In this document: piece by piece, positions 7,551 through 16,489 of the stretch
How the letters are laid out: each line of letters begins with the position of its first letter
Numbering within the stretch: the stretch's first letter is position 1
The notes under the pieces: generated by a model
The model's input: only the letters and a program-made list of their open reading frames with translations
Database searches by the model: none
Told to the model about the DNA's origin: nothing
NCBI GenBank assembly: GCA_021802825.1
Contig: JAJZRG010000005.1
Coordinates: 1-64,000, forward strand
Direction: 5' to 3'
Length of the DNA stretch: 64,000 nucleotides
Origin: Chloroflexota bacterium
Lineage (GTDB): Bacteria; Chloroflexota; Limnocylindria; Limnocylindrales; CSP1-4
Position numbers and translations under genes: made by a program

Positions 7551-8933
7551 TCAGGCCTCCTGGCGGCCGGCGACGCCTTCCAGCGCAGCCAGCCGCTCTG
7601 CCGCGGCCTCGACATCGATGTCGCCGCGCTCCAGCTGGCGGAGGATCTCGAGACGTGCTGCCTCGACGTCCTCGTGGCGCAGCGGGGAGACGCGCGCCGT
7701 GTCGTGGAGGCTGTCCCAGGCGGGCATGGCGGGCGGCGCCGCGTCGCGACCGCCCGCGTCGGCCCCCGGCGCGACCTCCGTCGCAGGGGCGGCATGGGCC
7801 GCAGACGCGGGGTCCGCGGGCGCGGTGACATCGCCCGACGCTGTGCCCTCGCCCGACGCTGTGCCCTCGCCCGACGCTGTGCCCTGCGGGGCCGACCACG
7901 AGGCATCGGCAGCGGTCCCGGCAGCGGTTCTGGCAGCGGTCCTGGCTCCCGCGCGGACGGGGCGGCCCCAGGCCATCCCTTCCGCCCATGCCTTGCCCCA
8001 CTGCGCCCAGTCCTTCGCGGATTCGGCCCAGTCGCGTCCGAAGTCGGCCCACAGGCCCGCCCCCGGCCCGGGCTCGCCGGACGCCCACGCTTCGCCGGCC
8101 CGATCGGCCGCGCCCTCGGCGCTCGACCCCGCAGTGCTGCCCGAGCCCGGCTTGAGCGTGACGTTCCCCGACAGCGTGCGCACGGTGACCCGCACCCTGC
8201 CCGAGCCCACGACCGCGGTGCGCCGGCCGCGAGAGCCCTCGATGCGGTGCGGCATCGACGCGCGGATGTCACCGGCGACCGACTGGAAGTCGATCGTGAC
8301 CTCGCTGTCCGTGGCCAGCCGCACGTCGCCGCTCACGGAGGTGAGGGAGTGAGCGGCACCCTCGTCCAGCGCGGCGTCGATCGCCACGTCCCCGCTCGTC
8401 GTCACGACGTCGAGGGCGGTGATGCGCGGGGCGCGCAGCTTCACAGATCCCGACACGCTGTGGCAGGTGACGGCCAGGGGTGCCCGGGCGTCCAAGTAGG
8501 CGTCGCCCGAGACGGAGTCGATGCTCAGCGGGCCGGCTTCGGCGCCCACGCGGATGGACCCGCTCGCGGTCCGCCAGCGGCTCGGCCCGGCGATGCCCAC
8601 CGCCTCGATGTCGCCCGACAGCGTGCGGACGCTGATGCGGACGCTGCGCGGGACCTCGATGTCGAGGTCGGGCACGTGGCCGCTCCGGACCGTCAGGGGC
8701 CCGAGGCGGAGCGACCCGACCGGCCCGTCCGTGACGCGGATCCAGCCGTCGCCCGACTGGATCTCCAGGTCGCGCTCGAGGTCGTGGTCCGTGCGGCCGC
8801 GGATCACGACGCGGTCGCCGTCGGTCGTGCGCAGGTGCAGCCGATTCGACCCCAGCCGAAGGTCGAGCTCCCCGCCAGGGGCAAGGGGCAGCTCGCGCAT
8901 GGTCGGGTCGAGCGTCGTGCGGGTCTCCTTCAT
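7551..8933 (-). CDS. DUF4097 family beta-strand repeat protein with C-terminal SHOCT-like motif
   Basis: A 460-aa protein. Residues about 10-260 consist of repeated short beta strands of the DUF4097 (putative adhesin) type, with recurrent 'SGD' turns such as 'TLSGDIEAVG', 'SVSGDAYLDA' and 'TTSGDVAID'. A 130-residue Ala/Gly/Ser/Thr-rich linker follows, containing three tandem 'GTASGE' units. The C-terminal 45 residues (ARLEILRQLERGDIDVEAAAERLAAL) are SHOCT-like. There is no signal peptide or membrane helix, so it may be cytoplasmic. The ATG overlaps the DUF2089 stop by 4 nt. A much longer open frame upstream is a shadow of DUF2089. Confidence 0.75.
   Translation of the reverse strand: MKETRTTLDPTMRELPLAPGGELDLRLGSNRLHLRTTDGDRVVIRGRTDHDLERDLEIQSGDGWIRVTDGPVGSLRLGPLTVRSGHVPDLDIEVPRSVRISVRTLSGDIEAVGIAGPSRWRTASGSIRVGAEAGPLSIDSVSGDAYLDARAPLAVTCHSVSGSVKLRAPRITALDVVTTSGDVAIDAALDEGAAHSLTSVSGDVRLATDSEVTIDFQSVAGDIRASMPHRIEGSRGRRTAVVGSGRVRVTVRTLSGNVTLKPGSGSTAGSSAEGAADRAGEAWASGEPGPGAGLWADFGRDWAESAKDWAQWGKAWAEGMAWGRPVRAGARTAARTAAGTAADASWSAPQGTASGEGTASGEGTASGDVTAPADPASAAHAAPATEVAPGADAGGRDAAPPAMPAWDSLHDTARVSPLRHEDVEAARLEILRQLERGDIDVEAAAERLAALEGVAGRQEA
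7831..7884. repeat. Three tandem 18-bp units inside the DUF4097 gene
   Basis: TCGCCCGACGCTGTGCCC is present three times in direct succession. It encodes repeated Gly-Thr-Ala-Ser-Gly-Glu on the minus strand, within the flexible linker. The unit keeps the frame, so copy-number change would only lengthen or shorten the linker. Confidence 0.9.
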
Positions 8934-9361
8934 CGTGCGTCCCTCCCGAGCGCCCGGATGGCCTCGGCGGCCTGCTCGGCGCTCAGCTCTCGGCGGGCGA
9001 GGCGCTCCAGGACCTCGCGCCGTGCCGTGGTGGTTTCTTCGGGCGTTGTTGCCGCGGCTGCGGCGGAGGGCGCCGGCGCGTCGGCCTCGTCGCGCGGGCC
9101 GAAGCCCAGCGCCCGGACGAGGCTCTCGACGCGCGCTCGCACCGTCGGGTAGCTGATCCCCAGCTCCCGCTCCATGTCCCGCAGGTTGCCGCGACTGCGG
9201 AGGAAGCTCTCCAGGACCTGCGTCTGCTCGCGGGTCAGGCGACCGAAGCGCCCGACGCTGAACTCGCCCTCGATGGTCGTGCCGCACTCCCCGCAGCGGA
9301 GACGGGTCACAGCCAGCTCGTGGGCGCACACAGGACAGGTTGCGATCACGTCGTGCGCCAC
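8930..9361 (-). CDS. DUF2089 family protein, probable DNA-binding regulator
   Basis: A 143-aa protein. The N-terminus has a zinc-ribbon-like 'CPVC...CGEC' (from about residue 9). Residues about 35-85 follow the DUF2089 pattern 'GRFGRLTREQTQVLESFLRSRGNLRDMERELGISYPTVR', which includes a helix-turn-helix. The C-terminal 25 residues (REVLERLARRELSAEQAAEAIRAL) are SHOCT-like. The GTG at 9361 was chosen because a strong sigma-70 promoter lies at 9396-9424; the longer frame to 9493 would start upstream of it. It heads the operon with DUF4097 and the SHOCT-like gene and may regulate it. Confidence 0.75.
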   Translation of the reverse strand: MAHDVIATCPVCAHELAVTRLRCGECGTTIEGEFSVGRFGRLTREQTQVLESFLRSRGNLRDMERELGISYPTVRARVESLVRALGFGPRDEADAPAPSAAAAATTPEETTTARREVLERLARRELSAEQAAEAIRALGRDAR

Positions 9362-9395
9362 TTGGTCCTCGCTGTTGCTAATCTTGATATGCGTA

Positions 9396-9424
9396 TTGAT
9401 AAAGTGCGATTGTGTTTCTGTCAA
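9396..9424 (-). promoter_or_regulatory. Near-consensus sigma-70 promoter of the DUF2089 operon
   Basis: Minus strand: TTGACA (9424-9419), a 17-nt spacer and TATCAA (9401-9396), giving a transcript start near 9389 and a leader of about 28 nt before the GTG at 9361. AGGA lies just before that GTG. The surrounding 100 bases are strikingly AT-richer than the rest of the window. The -10 hexamer is repeated as TATCAA-TACGCA-TATCAA, a possible operator half-site pair. Confidence 0.8.
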
Positions 9425-9533
9425 GTCGTGATTCGTTTCTACGAGTTCTGCGTCTGTACTGAGTCGCGGGGGACTCACTTTGGCGCTCGCCAAGCGGGCC
9501 CCCCCGCCCGGGGGGCAACTCCTGCGCGTGGGT

Positions 9534-9738
9534 CACGCTCGCCGGCTCCCGTGCCGAGTCTGGCGTGACTCGCGGGCGAACGAGCCGACGGCGGTGCGGT
9601 TCGGCTCCCGGCGCGCGAGTCGTGCAGGACTCAGATCCCCGGGCGTTGAACACGCGCCACTGCTGAGCGGTGGGGTTCGCAGGGTCGGCCACGCTCGCCG
9701 GCTCCCGTGCCGAGTCTGGCGTGACTCGCGGACGAACG
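9534..9738. repeat. 42-bp direct repeat pair in a 390-bp intergenic region
   Basis: The 42 bases at 9534-9575 recur identically at 9690-9731, beginning CACGCTCGCCGGCTCCCGTG, with similarity continuing through CGAACG after one mismatch. Each copy contains GAGTC...GACTC dyads, as does 9465-9478. Region 9425-9810 has no convincing gene; long frames crossing it in both directions simply read the repeats. Confidence 0.85.
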
Positions 9739-9810
9739 CGCGGGCCCCGGCCACCGGGCCGCCGCGTCCCTTCGGCCGCACCGCCAGCACGACCGTGGCA
9801 GCATGGGGCC

Positions 9811-10287
9811 GTGACCGACGGCCAACTCGCACCCGCTACCGCCGAGCCCGAAGACGCCCGAGCACACGCATCAACCGTGTCGGGACGCGCCATCGCCATC
9901 GTCATCGTGGTGGCGGTGGTCGTCGCCGCGGTCGTCGGTCGGGCGTGGCTCGACATCGGCGCCACGCGCCCCCTGCCTGGCACGCCCCTGGCGATCCAGA
10001 CCGACGCCCCCGCCCCAACGGGCGCCGCCTGCCCCCAGACGGCCATCGGGCCCGCCCGGCTGGCCATCAGCGACGCGTCGCTGGTGCTCCTGCGCGCGAC
10101 CGACGGGGCGGAGATCGCGGTGGCCTGGCCCGCCGGCTACACGGGCCGCCTCGACCAGGGCCACGGCGCGCTGTTCGACCCGACGGGTTATCTCGTCGCC
10201 CGGACCGGCGAGACCATCCAGGATCGCTTCTTCGGCGCGACCTCAGCCGACGGCGCGTTCCACGTCTGCCGCGTGGCGCGGGACTGA
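9811..10287 (+). CDS. Hypothetical single-pass membrane protein
   Basis: A 158-aa protein with a cytoplasmic N-terminus of about 24 residues, one membrane helix (about 25-43: IAIVIVVAVVVAAVVG) and an extracytoplasmic domain of about 110 residues. That domain has two cysteines, in 'GAACPQTA' and near the C-terminus in 'HVCRV', which could form a disulfide. No family is recognised. The GTG at 9811 places a short hydrophilic tail before the helix; the longer upstream frame is repeat DNA. It converges on the secreted gene at 10395, with a hairpin between them. Confidence 0.6.
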   Translation: MTDGQLAPATAEPEDARAHASTVSGRAIAIVIVVAVVVAAVVGRAWLDIGATRPLPGTPLAIQTDAPAPTGAACPQTAIGPARLAISDASLVLLRATDGAEIAVAWPAGYTGRLDQGHGALFDPTGYLVARTGETIQDRFFGATSADGAFHVCRVARD

Positions 10288-10328
10288 CGCGCCGGCTTCG
10301 GAGAGGATCCATCCGGACGGCAACGAAA

Positions 10329-10363
10329 CGGGCGGGGCCGGCATTGCTGCCGAGCCCCGCCCG
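10329..10363. terminator. Strong bidirectional hairpin
   Basis: The sequence GGGCGGGGC...GCCCCGCCC forms a 9-bp GC stem with a 15-nt interior that can pair partly (GG..CC). It sits between convergent genes ending at 10287 and 10395. No U-tract follows on either strand. Confidence 0.65.
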
Positions 10364-10394
10364 CTCTGAATGGCCCCGGGCTGAGGAGGAGGCG

Positions 10395-11240
10395 TCAGCC
10401 CGAGCGCCAGTTGCCGATGGTCGTGCCCAGCCTGCCGATCACGGACCGGTAGTACCGACTCGGCGCGTAGGGGTCCATGAGGGCCGCCGCACCGGGGGTC
10501 CGCGTCGAGGTGAACGCGATCTTGTATCTGATCGTCCTGTTGGGGTCCGTCCAGAACAGCTGGGCCATCGTCATCGACGCCGAGCCTCGGAACAGCCCTC
10601 GCAGGGCGAAGGACACGCTGGTGATACCGGACGCGAAGACGGCCTTGGCGCCGCCGCGCAGGAAACCGGCCCCGTAGTTGTCCACGCGTCGGATGGCGGT
10701 GGCCTTGGTGGGATTCGCCGCCCCCCACTCCGAGTCACCTGACGCGTAGCACAGGCGGTTGAGGATCACCACCGCGTTGGCCGCGAGGTGGAGCGAGGCC
10801 ATGTACGCCTCGCCGTAGTACCGGGTGTTGGCGTTGCCCTGGTTCAGGGCGGCGTTGAGCCCCATGCCGTCCATCCGCGCCGTGGAGAACGGGTAGTAGG
10901 GGCTGGGCCAGCCGTTGCCATGGCCGAGGTAGATCAGGACCTTGGCCCCGCGCGCGGCCGAGGACACCCGCGACCACGTCGCGTTGGGGGAGTAGAGCCG
11001 GACCACGGTGGCGCCATACGAGGCGGCTTGGGTCGCGAGGAGATTGGCGTTGTAGCGGTAGTTGGCGGTGCTCGAACCGGTCGGTCCGACGACGATCACG
11101 ACCTTGTAGGCCGCGGCGCGGACCCCGGGAGCGACGGCCGTGAGGGCGCCGAACCCCACGAGTGCGGCGAGAACTGCGGTCAAAAGCGGCCCCAGCCTCC
11201 TGAAGGGCGCCCCTTGGGCGCCAGGACCGTCCTGGGGCAA
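10395..11240 (-). CDS. Secreted protein with clan-CD-like His/Cys motifs
   Basis: A 281-aa exported protein. The TTG start at 11240 is favoured by AGGGGAGG 7 nt upstream, giving an N-terminal signal peptide (RR, then LLTAVLAALVGFGALTAVA, cleavage after VRA). The mature domain begins 'YKVVIVVGPTGSST' and has 'LIYLGHGNGW' and 'VILNRLCYASGDSEWG'. A strand followed by His-Gly, then a strand followed by Cys, resembles clan CD cysteine peptidases (caspase/gingipain fold). Peptidase activity is my inference; many homologous secreted proteins are unannotated. Confidence 0.6.
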   Translation of the reverse strand: MPQDGPGAQGAPFRRLGPLLTAVLAALVGFGALTAVAPGVRAAAYKVVIVVGPTGSSTANYRYNANLLATQAASYGATVVRLYSPNATWSRVSSAARGAKVLIYLGHGNGWPSPYYPFSTARMDGMGLNAALNQGNANTRYYGEAYMASLHLAANAVVILNRLCYASGDSEWGAANPTKATAIRRVDNYGAGFLRGGAKAVFASGITSVSFALRGLFRGSASMTMAQLFWTDPNRTIRYKIAFTSTRTPGAAALMDPYAPSRYYRSVIGRLGTTIGNWRSG

Positions 11241-11533
11241 CCGTCTTGCCTCCCCTCTGCCGGAACGCCGCGCATGGTTCGCGGCGACGGTGGGACTGGT
11301 GCCGTCGGGGGCCGATCGAGGCGGGGTCCGGGCCGAGACCGACGACGCGTCTTCTGTTGGGTGCTCTGGTGGTTGGGAACGCCCGCGTGGGGGAAGTATG
11401 CCACCGTGCGCAACGCTTGTCCGCATGGTCGGCCGACCGATTCGCAGCTGGGGATAACGTTTGCATGACGGCACCATGAGGGCTTCGGGCGAGCGGCGAG
11501 AGGCGATGGCCGGGCGCGCAGGATCTGATCTGA

Positions 11534-12034
11534 CTAGCCGCGCCGCGCGACGGGGGCGAGGCGGGCCTTCGTCACGGTCAGCAGGTCGGCCGCCGACAGC
11601 TCGATCTCCAGGCCCCGGCGCCCAGCCGAGACGTGGATCGTGGGATACGCCGCCGCCGAGGCGTCGACGACCATCGGGAGTGCGCGCCGCGTGCCGAGCG
11701 GCGAGATCCCGCCCCGGACGTAGCCCGTGGCGCGCTCCGCCTCGGCCGGGTCCGCGATCATCGCTTTCCGCCCGCCCAGCGCAGCCGCCGCCGCCTTGAG
11801 GTCCACCTCCGCGTCAGCCGGGACGACCACCAGCGCCAGCTGTCCGTCGCACGCCACGACGATGGTCTTGAACACGCGGCCGGCCTCGAGCCCGAGCGCG
11901 TCGACGGCCTCGAGCGCATAGCCGCGACGGCCGGCCTGGAGCGAAGCACGGTCGTCGTGCGCATATTCATGCACGGTATACGCGATGCCGGCGCGCTTGG
12001 CGACGTTGATCGCGCGGGTCCCCTGAGCACTCAC
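11534..12034 (-). CDS. ybaK: Cys-tRNA(Pro)/aminoacyl-tRNA deacylase, YbaK/EbsC family
   Basis: A 166-aa editing-domain protein that in relatives hydrolyses Cys-tRNA(Pro) misacylated by prolyl-tRNA synthetase. 'TVHEYAHD' near residue 20, '[21 protein letters not shown]' around 54-74 with the essential lysine K56, and '[17 protein letters not shown]' around 104-120 are family signatures. The GTG start at 12034 matches the usual family length; the longer upstream frame is antisense to the helicase gene. It is divergent from the helicase. Confidence 0.9.
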   Translation of the reverse strand: MSAQGTRAINVAKRAGIAYTVHEYAHDDRASLQAGRRGYALEAVDALGLEAGRVFKTIVVACDGQLALVVVPADAEVDLKAAAAALGGRKAMIADPAEAERATGYVRGGISPLGTRRALPMVVDASAAAYPTIHVSAGRRGLEIELSAADLLTVTKARLAPVARRG

Positions 12035-12179
12035 GGCCCTATTCTCGGGTATGCTCGGCCTCGTTCGGCGGTTGCCGCCGCCCCGGGGGTCGAGGGCACT
12101 GGGCCCTGACACGCGGGCGCCGCGCCGGACGCCGCCCACGCCGGCCGACGCACACGGCCGCAGAGAGGAACGCGACCAC

Positions 12180-13418
<1,239 letters not shown>

Positions 13419-13718
13419 CGGTGGTCGCCGGGTCGGCCCGGAGCGCGCGTCTGCGATCGACCCGTGCCGGGAAACGCTCCAGGGGAGTGCTCGGTGAGCC
13501 GTCTCTCCGGTGCACCCTCCCCAAGGGTGTTCTGGGACGGAGCCGCTCCGGACACGCCCCTCGGGGTGTTCGGGCATCGCGAGCCGCATAGCACTCCCCC
13601 GGCGCGGGCATGAACCGCGAGGGTGGAGCCGTGCCTTGCTGGGCGGGCAACCCTCGGCCGTCGATCGGGCGCGGTCGCCGGTCCGCCCCCCGGTCGGTCG
13701 CCTCGCGCGAGCGCTGCG
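13419..13718. other. Intergenic region holding a hairpin cluster
   Basis: Three hundred bases between the convergent helicase and serine hydrolase genes. No gene is recognisable. The middle part (about 13475-13595) is occupied by the three-unit hairpin repeat described separately; the rest is featureless GC-rich sequence. Confidence 0.6.
13475..13595. repeat. Three imperfect hairpin units, spacing about 40 bp
   Basis: Units are GCTCC-agg-GGAG-tGC (13476-13490), CACCCT-cccca-AGGGTG (13513-13529) and CACgCCCC-tc-GGGGTG (13553-13568). Each is followed on the plus strand by a GAGCCG-like box. The stems differ in sequence yet each remains paired. The cluster may terminate transcription from both convergent genes. 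Confidence 0.65.
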
Positions 13719-15146
13719 TCAGGACGGCGACGGCGAGGATGACGTGGGGGCCGGGGATGCCGACGGCGAGGCCGAGGCCGCGGGCGAGGCAGACGGGGGC
13801 GGGCCGGGCAGCAGGAGCCTGAGCAGCGGCGTGGCGATGCGGGTCGGGTCCACCGTGTTCTGGTTGGTCAGGACGGCGATCGTGACCCCCATGTCCGGGA
13901 CGTAGCACACGATGTTGCGGAGCCCGATGTAGCGCCCAGAGTGCCCATACGCGGTGTAGCCCAGGATCGACCTCCGCTCGATGCCGAGGCCGTACGGGAT
14001 CCGCGCGTGGAGCCTCATCGTGCGCGCGATGTCCGCGAGCATCTGGGCCTGCATGTCGGGGTTGAGCACGAGGCCGCCGGCCCACGCGTGCATCCAGCGG
14101 GCGACATCCAGCGCTGTGGCGGCGAGCGATCCCGCGCCCCCGGCGGCCGTGACAACCGAGCGGAACGGCATCACGTCCGTCTTCGGCGCCACCAGCCTCA
14201 CCCGGTATCCCCCGCCCGCCAGCGGGATCAGCGTGTACGCGTTCGTGCCCGTCTCCCTGGGCGCCTCCACGGCCTGGTAGTAGGCAGTGTCGAGGCCCAG
14301 CGGGTCGAGCAGGCGCGTCCGCACCTCGTGCGCCAGGGGGTTCCCGGTGATGGCCGAGACCAGCTCGCCCAGAAGCAGGTAGTTCGTGTTCGAGTAGTAC
14401 CAGCTCGTGCCCGGGACGGCGTGCTTCTTGGGCACGAAGGCCCAGGACTGCATCGCGGTCCAGGTGGCATTCGGATGGGCCTGCAGCGCGGCGTCGATGC
14501 CACGGGCCATGAAGAAGTCTGGCAGCCCGCTGGTGTGGTCGAGCAGCATCCGGACGGTGATCCGCGGGTCGAGCCTGAACTTGGGGAGCAGCGGCGCCAC
14601 CGGCTGGTCCAGCCCCAGCCTCCCCTCCTCCACCAGCTGCAGGACGACCGCGGCCGTGAACGTCTTGGAGATCGAGGCAAGCGCGAAGGCCGTGTCAGGG
14701 ATCATCGGGGCGGCCGAGGCGATGTCGCGCAGCCCCGACGCACCCACCCACGACTGGCCGTCGTCCCACAGGATCGCCGCCGAGACACCGGGGATCTTGA
14801 GCTGGGCGCGGGTCTGATCGAGCGCGCCCTGGAGCTTCGGGGCCAGGAGAGCGGGGTTGGGGCCTGCCGAGGACGTCGGCGATGGTTCGCCGGCCGTGGG
14901 TGTCGGCGACGGGGCGGGCGACGAGGCGCCTGAGGCGACCGGCGAGCCCGGCACGACATCGCCAGCCTGGCCGGACGACCCCGAAGCCGCGCCGACAGGT
15001 GGGCTGGAGGCCGGCTGTCCGCTGGCCGAGCCGGCCGAGAGCGGGCCCCATGCCTGAGCGGCAAGGGCCGCCAGCACGACGGCGACGACTGCCACGGCAA
15101 GCCCGCGGGCAACCGCAGCGCGGCTTCCCCGTGTCTTCGGCATCAT
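13719..15146 (-). CDS. Secreted serine hydrolase, class C beta-lactamase-like
   Basis: A 475-aa protein of the Beta-lactamase/DD-peptidase (COG1680) superfamily. It has a signal peptide (about 8-31), then a Ser/Pro/Ala-rich linker to about residue 95. The catalytic domain carries S158-x-x-K161 in 'ASISKTF' and Y-x-N in 'WYYSNTNY', with 'HSGRYIG' near the C-terminus in place of a KTG box. A second Pro/Ser/Ala tail follows. Likely substrates are cell-wall peptides or esters; activity on antibiotics is not implied. The ATG at 15146 lies 6 nt from TATCGT, which favours it over the adjacent ATG. Confidence 0.88.
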   Translation of the reverse strand: MMPKTRGSRAAVARGLAVAVVAVVLAALAAQAWGPLSAGSASGQPASSPPVGAASGSSGQAGDVVPGSPVASGASSPAPSPTPTAGEPSPTSSAGPNPALLAPKLQGALDQTRAQLKIPGVSAAILWDDGQSWVGASGLRDIASAAPMIPDTAFALASISKTFTAAVVLQLVEEGRLGLDQPVAPLLPKFRLDPRITVRMLLDHTSGLPDFFMARGIDAALQAHPNATWTAMQSWAFVPKKHAVPGTSWYYSNTNYLLLGELVSAITGNPLAHEVRTRLLDPLGLDTAYYQAVEAPRETGTNAYTLIPLAGGGYRVRLVAPKTDVMPFRSVVTAAGGAGSLAATALDVARWMHAWAGGLVLNPDMQAQMLADIARTMRLHARIPYGLGIERRSILGYTAYGHSGRYIGLRNIVCYVPDMGVTIAVLTNQNTVDPTRIATPLLRLLLPGPPPSASPAASASPSASPAPTSSSPSPS

Positions 15147-15152
15147 GGTGAG

Positions 15153-15158
15153 ACGATA
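15153..15158 (-). promoter_or_regulatory. -10-like element TATCGT, leaderless start
   Basis: TATCGT, a 6-nt spacer and then the first of two tandem ATG codons at 15146. No ribosome binding site is present. Confidence 0.5.
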
Positions 15159-15271
15159 ACGCCGAACCGCGCGCCGTCCGCGTGCGAGGTCCAGCGCCTT
15201 CCGACCCCACGCGGCGACCCACCTGCACCCAGGCCGGCGCCTTGGCCCCGCACAGCCCAGCCAGGAGTCTC

Positions 15272-16489
15272 ATGCCCGACGATCGAAGCGCCGCCACCCT
15301 GCTCCGTGAGGTCGGGCTGCTCGCAGACGGCCCGGCGATGTGGGGCAAGCCCGTCCGGCACAGTGGCCCCGGCGTGTACCTCGTGGAGCTTCCCGCGCCA
15401 GCGCCGGCGCTGTCCGTGGACCTCGCGGTGGTGGGCCGGTGGATCGAGCGGGTGCCGGAGCTGCGGCTCGACGGCAAGCGGCCGGGCGGCAAGGAGCTCC
15501 AGGCGCGGCTCGGCTCGTTCTGGCTGCCGTCGCAGCCGGTGCTGTTCATCGGCGGCACGTCGGGCTCGGTGTCGGCGCGGATCAACGCGCTCGCCAAGAC
15601 GCCGCCCGGCGACCGCAAGCCCGCGGGCTCGGGCCTGTGGCTGCACCTCCTGCGCAACGCGGGCGATCTGCGGGTGTGGTGGGCGGCAACCGACGCCCCC
15701 GAGGAGTACGAGGACGCCCTGATGGACGCGTTCGCTGCCGGCGTGCCCGCGAGCGAGCGCGCCGCGCTCCACGACGCGTCCGTGGTCCTGCCATGGGCCG
15801 TCTGGCGCTCGCCGTCGGGCGCCCGCAAGGCGACCGGGATCTCGAACATGCTCCTGCCGGAGGTCAAGGCGCCCGCGCCGCCGCCCGTCACCCGGATCGT
15901 CACGCTGCCCACCGCCGAGGCGGACGGAGCCCGCGACGAGGCGAAGCGCGGCCGCCGACCGGCTCCCGGTCGCGGCGAGGGACGGATCGCTTCGGCAGCG
16001 GCGTACGCCGCGCAGGGGTCGCCGCGTCGCGTGGTCGAGCCGGTGTACGTCTCGCCGGAGGGCCTCGGCCGCCTGCAGGCGGAGCACGCGTCGCTCGTGG
16101 CCCAGCGTCCTGACGTGGTGAAGCGCATCGCGACCGCCCGCGAGCACGGCGACCTCAAGGAGAACGCCGAGTACCACGCGGCCCGCGAGGAGCAGGGGTT
16201 CCTCGAGGGGCGCATCAACGCGCTCGAGGCCAAGCTCAAGGTGGCCGTCGTCTCGGCGCCCACGGAGCGCGGCGCGAAGGTGGAGCTGGGGTCGCGCGTC
16301 AAGGTCGAGGTGGATGGCGAGGTGGAGGAGCTGCGCGTCGTGGGCGCCGCCGAGGCGAACATCCGCGAGGGCCGGGTGTCGAGCGTCTCGCCGGTCGGGG
16401 CCGCGCTGATGGGGCGCCGCGTGGGCGACCACGTGGAGATCATCACGCCGGGAGGCCGCATCGGGTACCTGGTGCTCGAGATCGACTAG
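15272..16489 (+). CDS. GIY-YIG-like domain fused to a GreA/GreB-type transcript cleavage factor
   Basis: A 405-aa fusion. The N-terminal domain (about 1-160) resembles GIY-YIG nucleases: G34-V-Y36 in 'GPGVYLVEL', F92-I-G94 in 'PVLFIGGTSG', R103 in 'SARINAL' and an acidic helix 'DAPEEYEDALMDAF'. About 55 residues are inserted between the two halves. A basic linker (about 195-245) leads to a complete GreA: the coiled-coil tip with 'HGDLKENAEYHAAREEQ', whose acidic residues act in RNA polymerase backtrack cleavage, and the FKBP-like C-domain ending 'GGRIGYLVLEI'. ATG 15272 has AGGAG 4-5 nt upstream. Nuclease activity is unproven. Confidence 0.8.
   Translation: MPDDRSAATLLREVGLLADGPAMWGKPVRHSGPGVYLVELPAPAPALSVDLAVVGRWIERVPELRLDGKRPGGKELQARLGSFWLPSQPVLFIGGTSGSVSARINALAKTPPGDRKPAGSGLWLHLLRNAGDLRVWWAATDAPEEYEDALMDAFAAGVPASERAALHDASVVLPWAVWRSPSGARKATGISNMLLPEVKAPAPPPVTRIVTLPTAEADGARDEAKRGRRPAPGRGEGRIASAAAYAAQGSPRRVVEPVYVSPEGLGRLQAEHASLVAQRPDVVKRIATAREHGDLKENAEYHAAREEQGFLEGRINALEAKLKVAVVSAPTERGAKVELGSRVKVEVDGEVEELRVVGAAEANIREGRVSSVSPVGAALMGRRVGDHVEIITPGGRIGYLVLEID

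Noticed and set aside
7551..9329. A start of the DUF4097 protein at 9329.
   Set aside because: This extension is the out-of-frame shadow of DUF2089; the ATG overlapping the DUF2089 stop (ATGA) at 8933 is the natural start.
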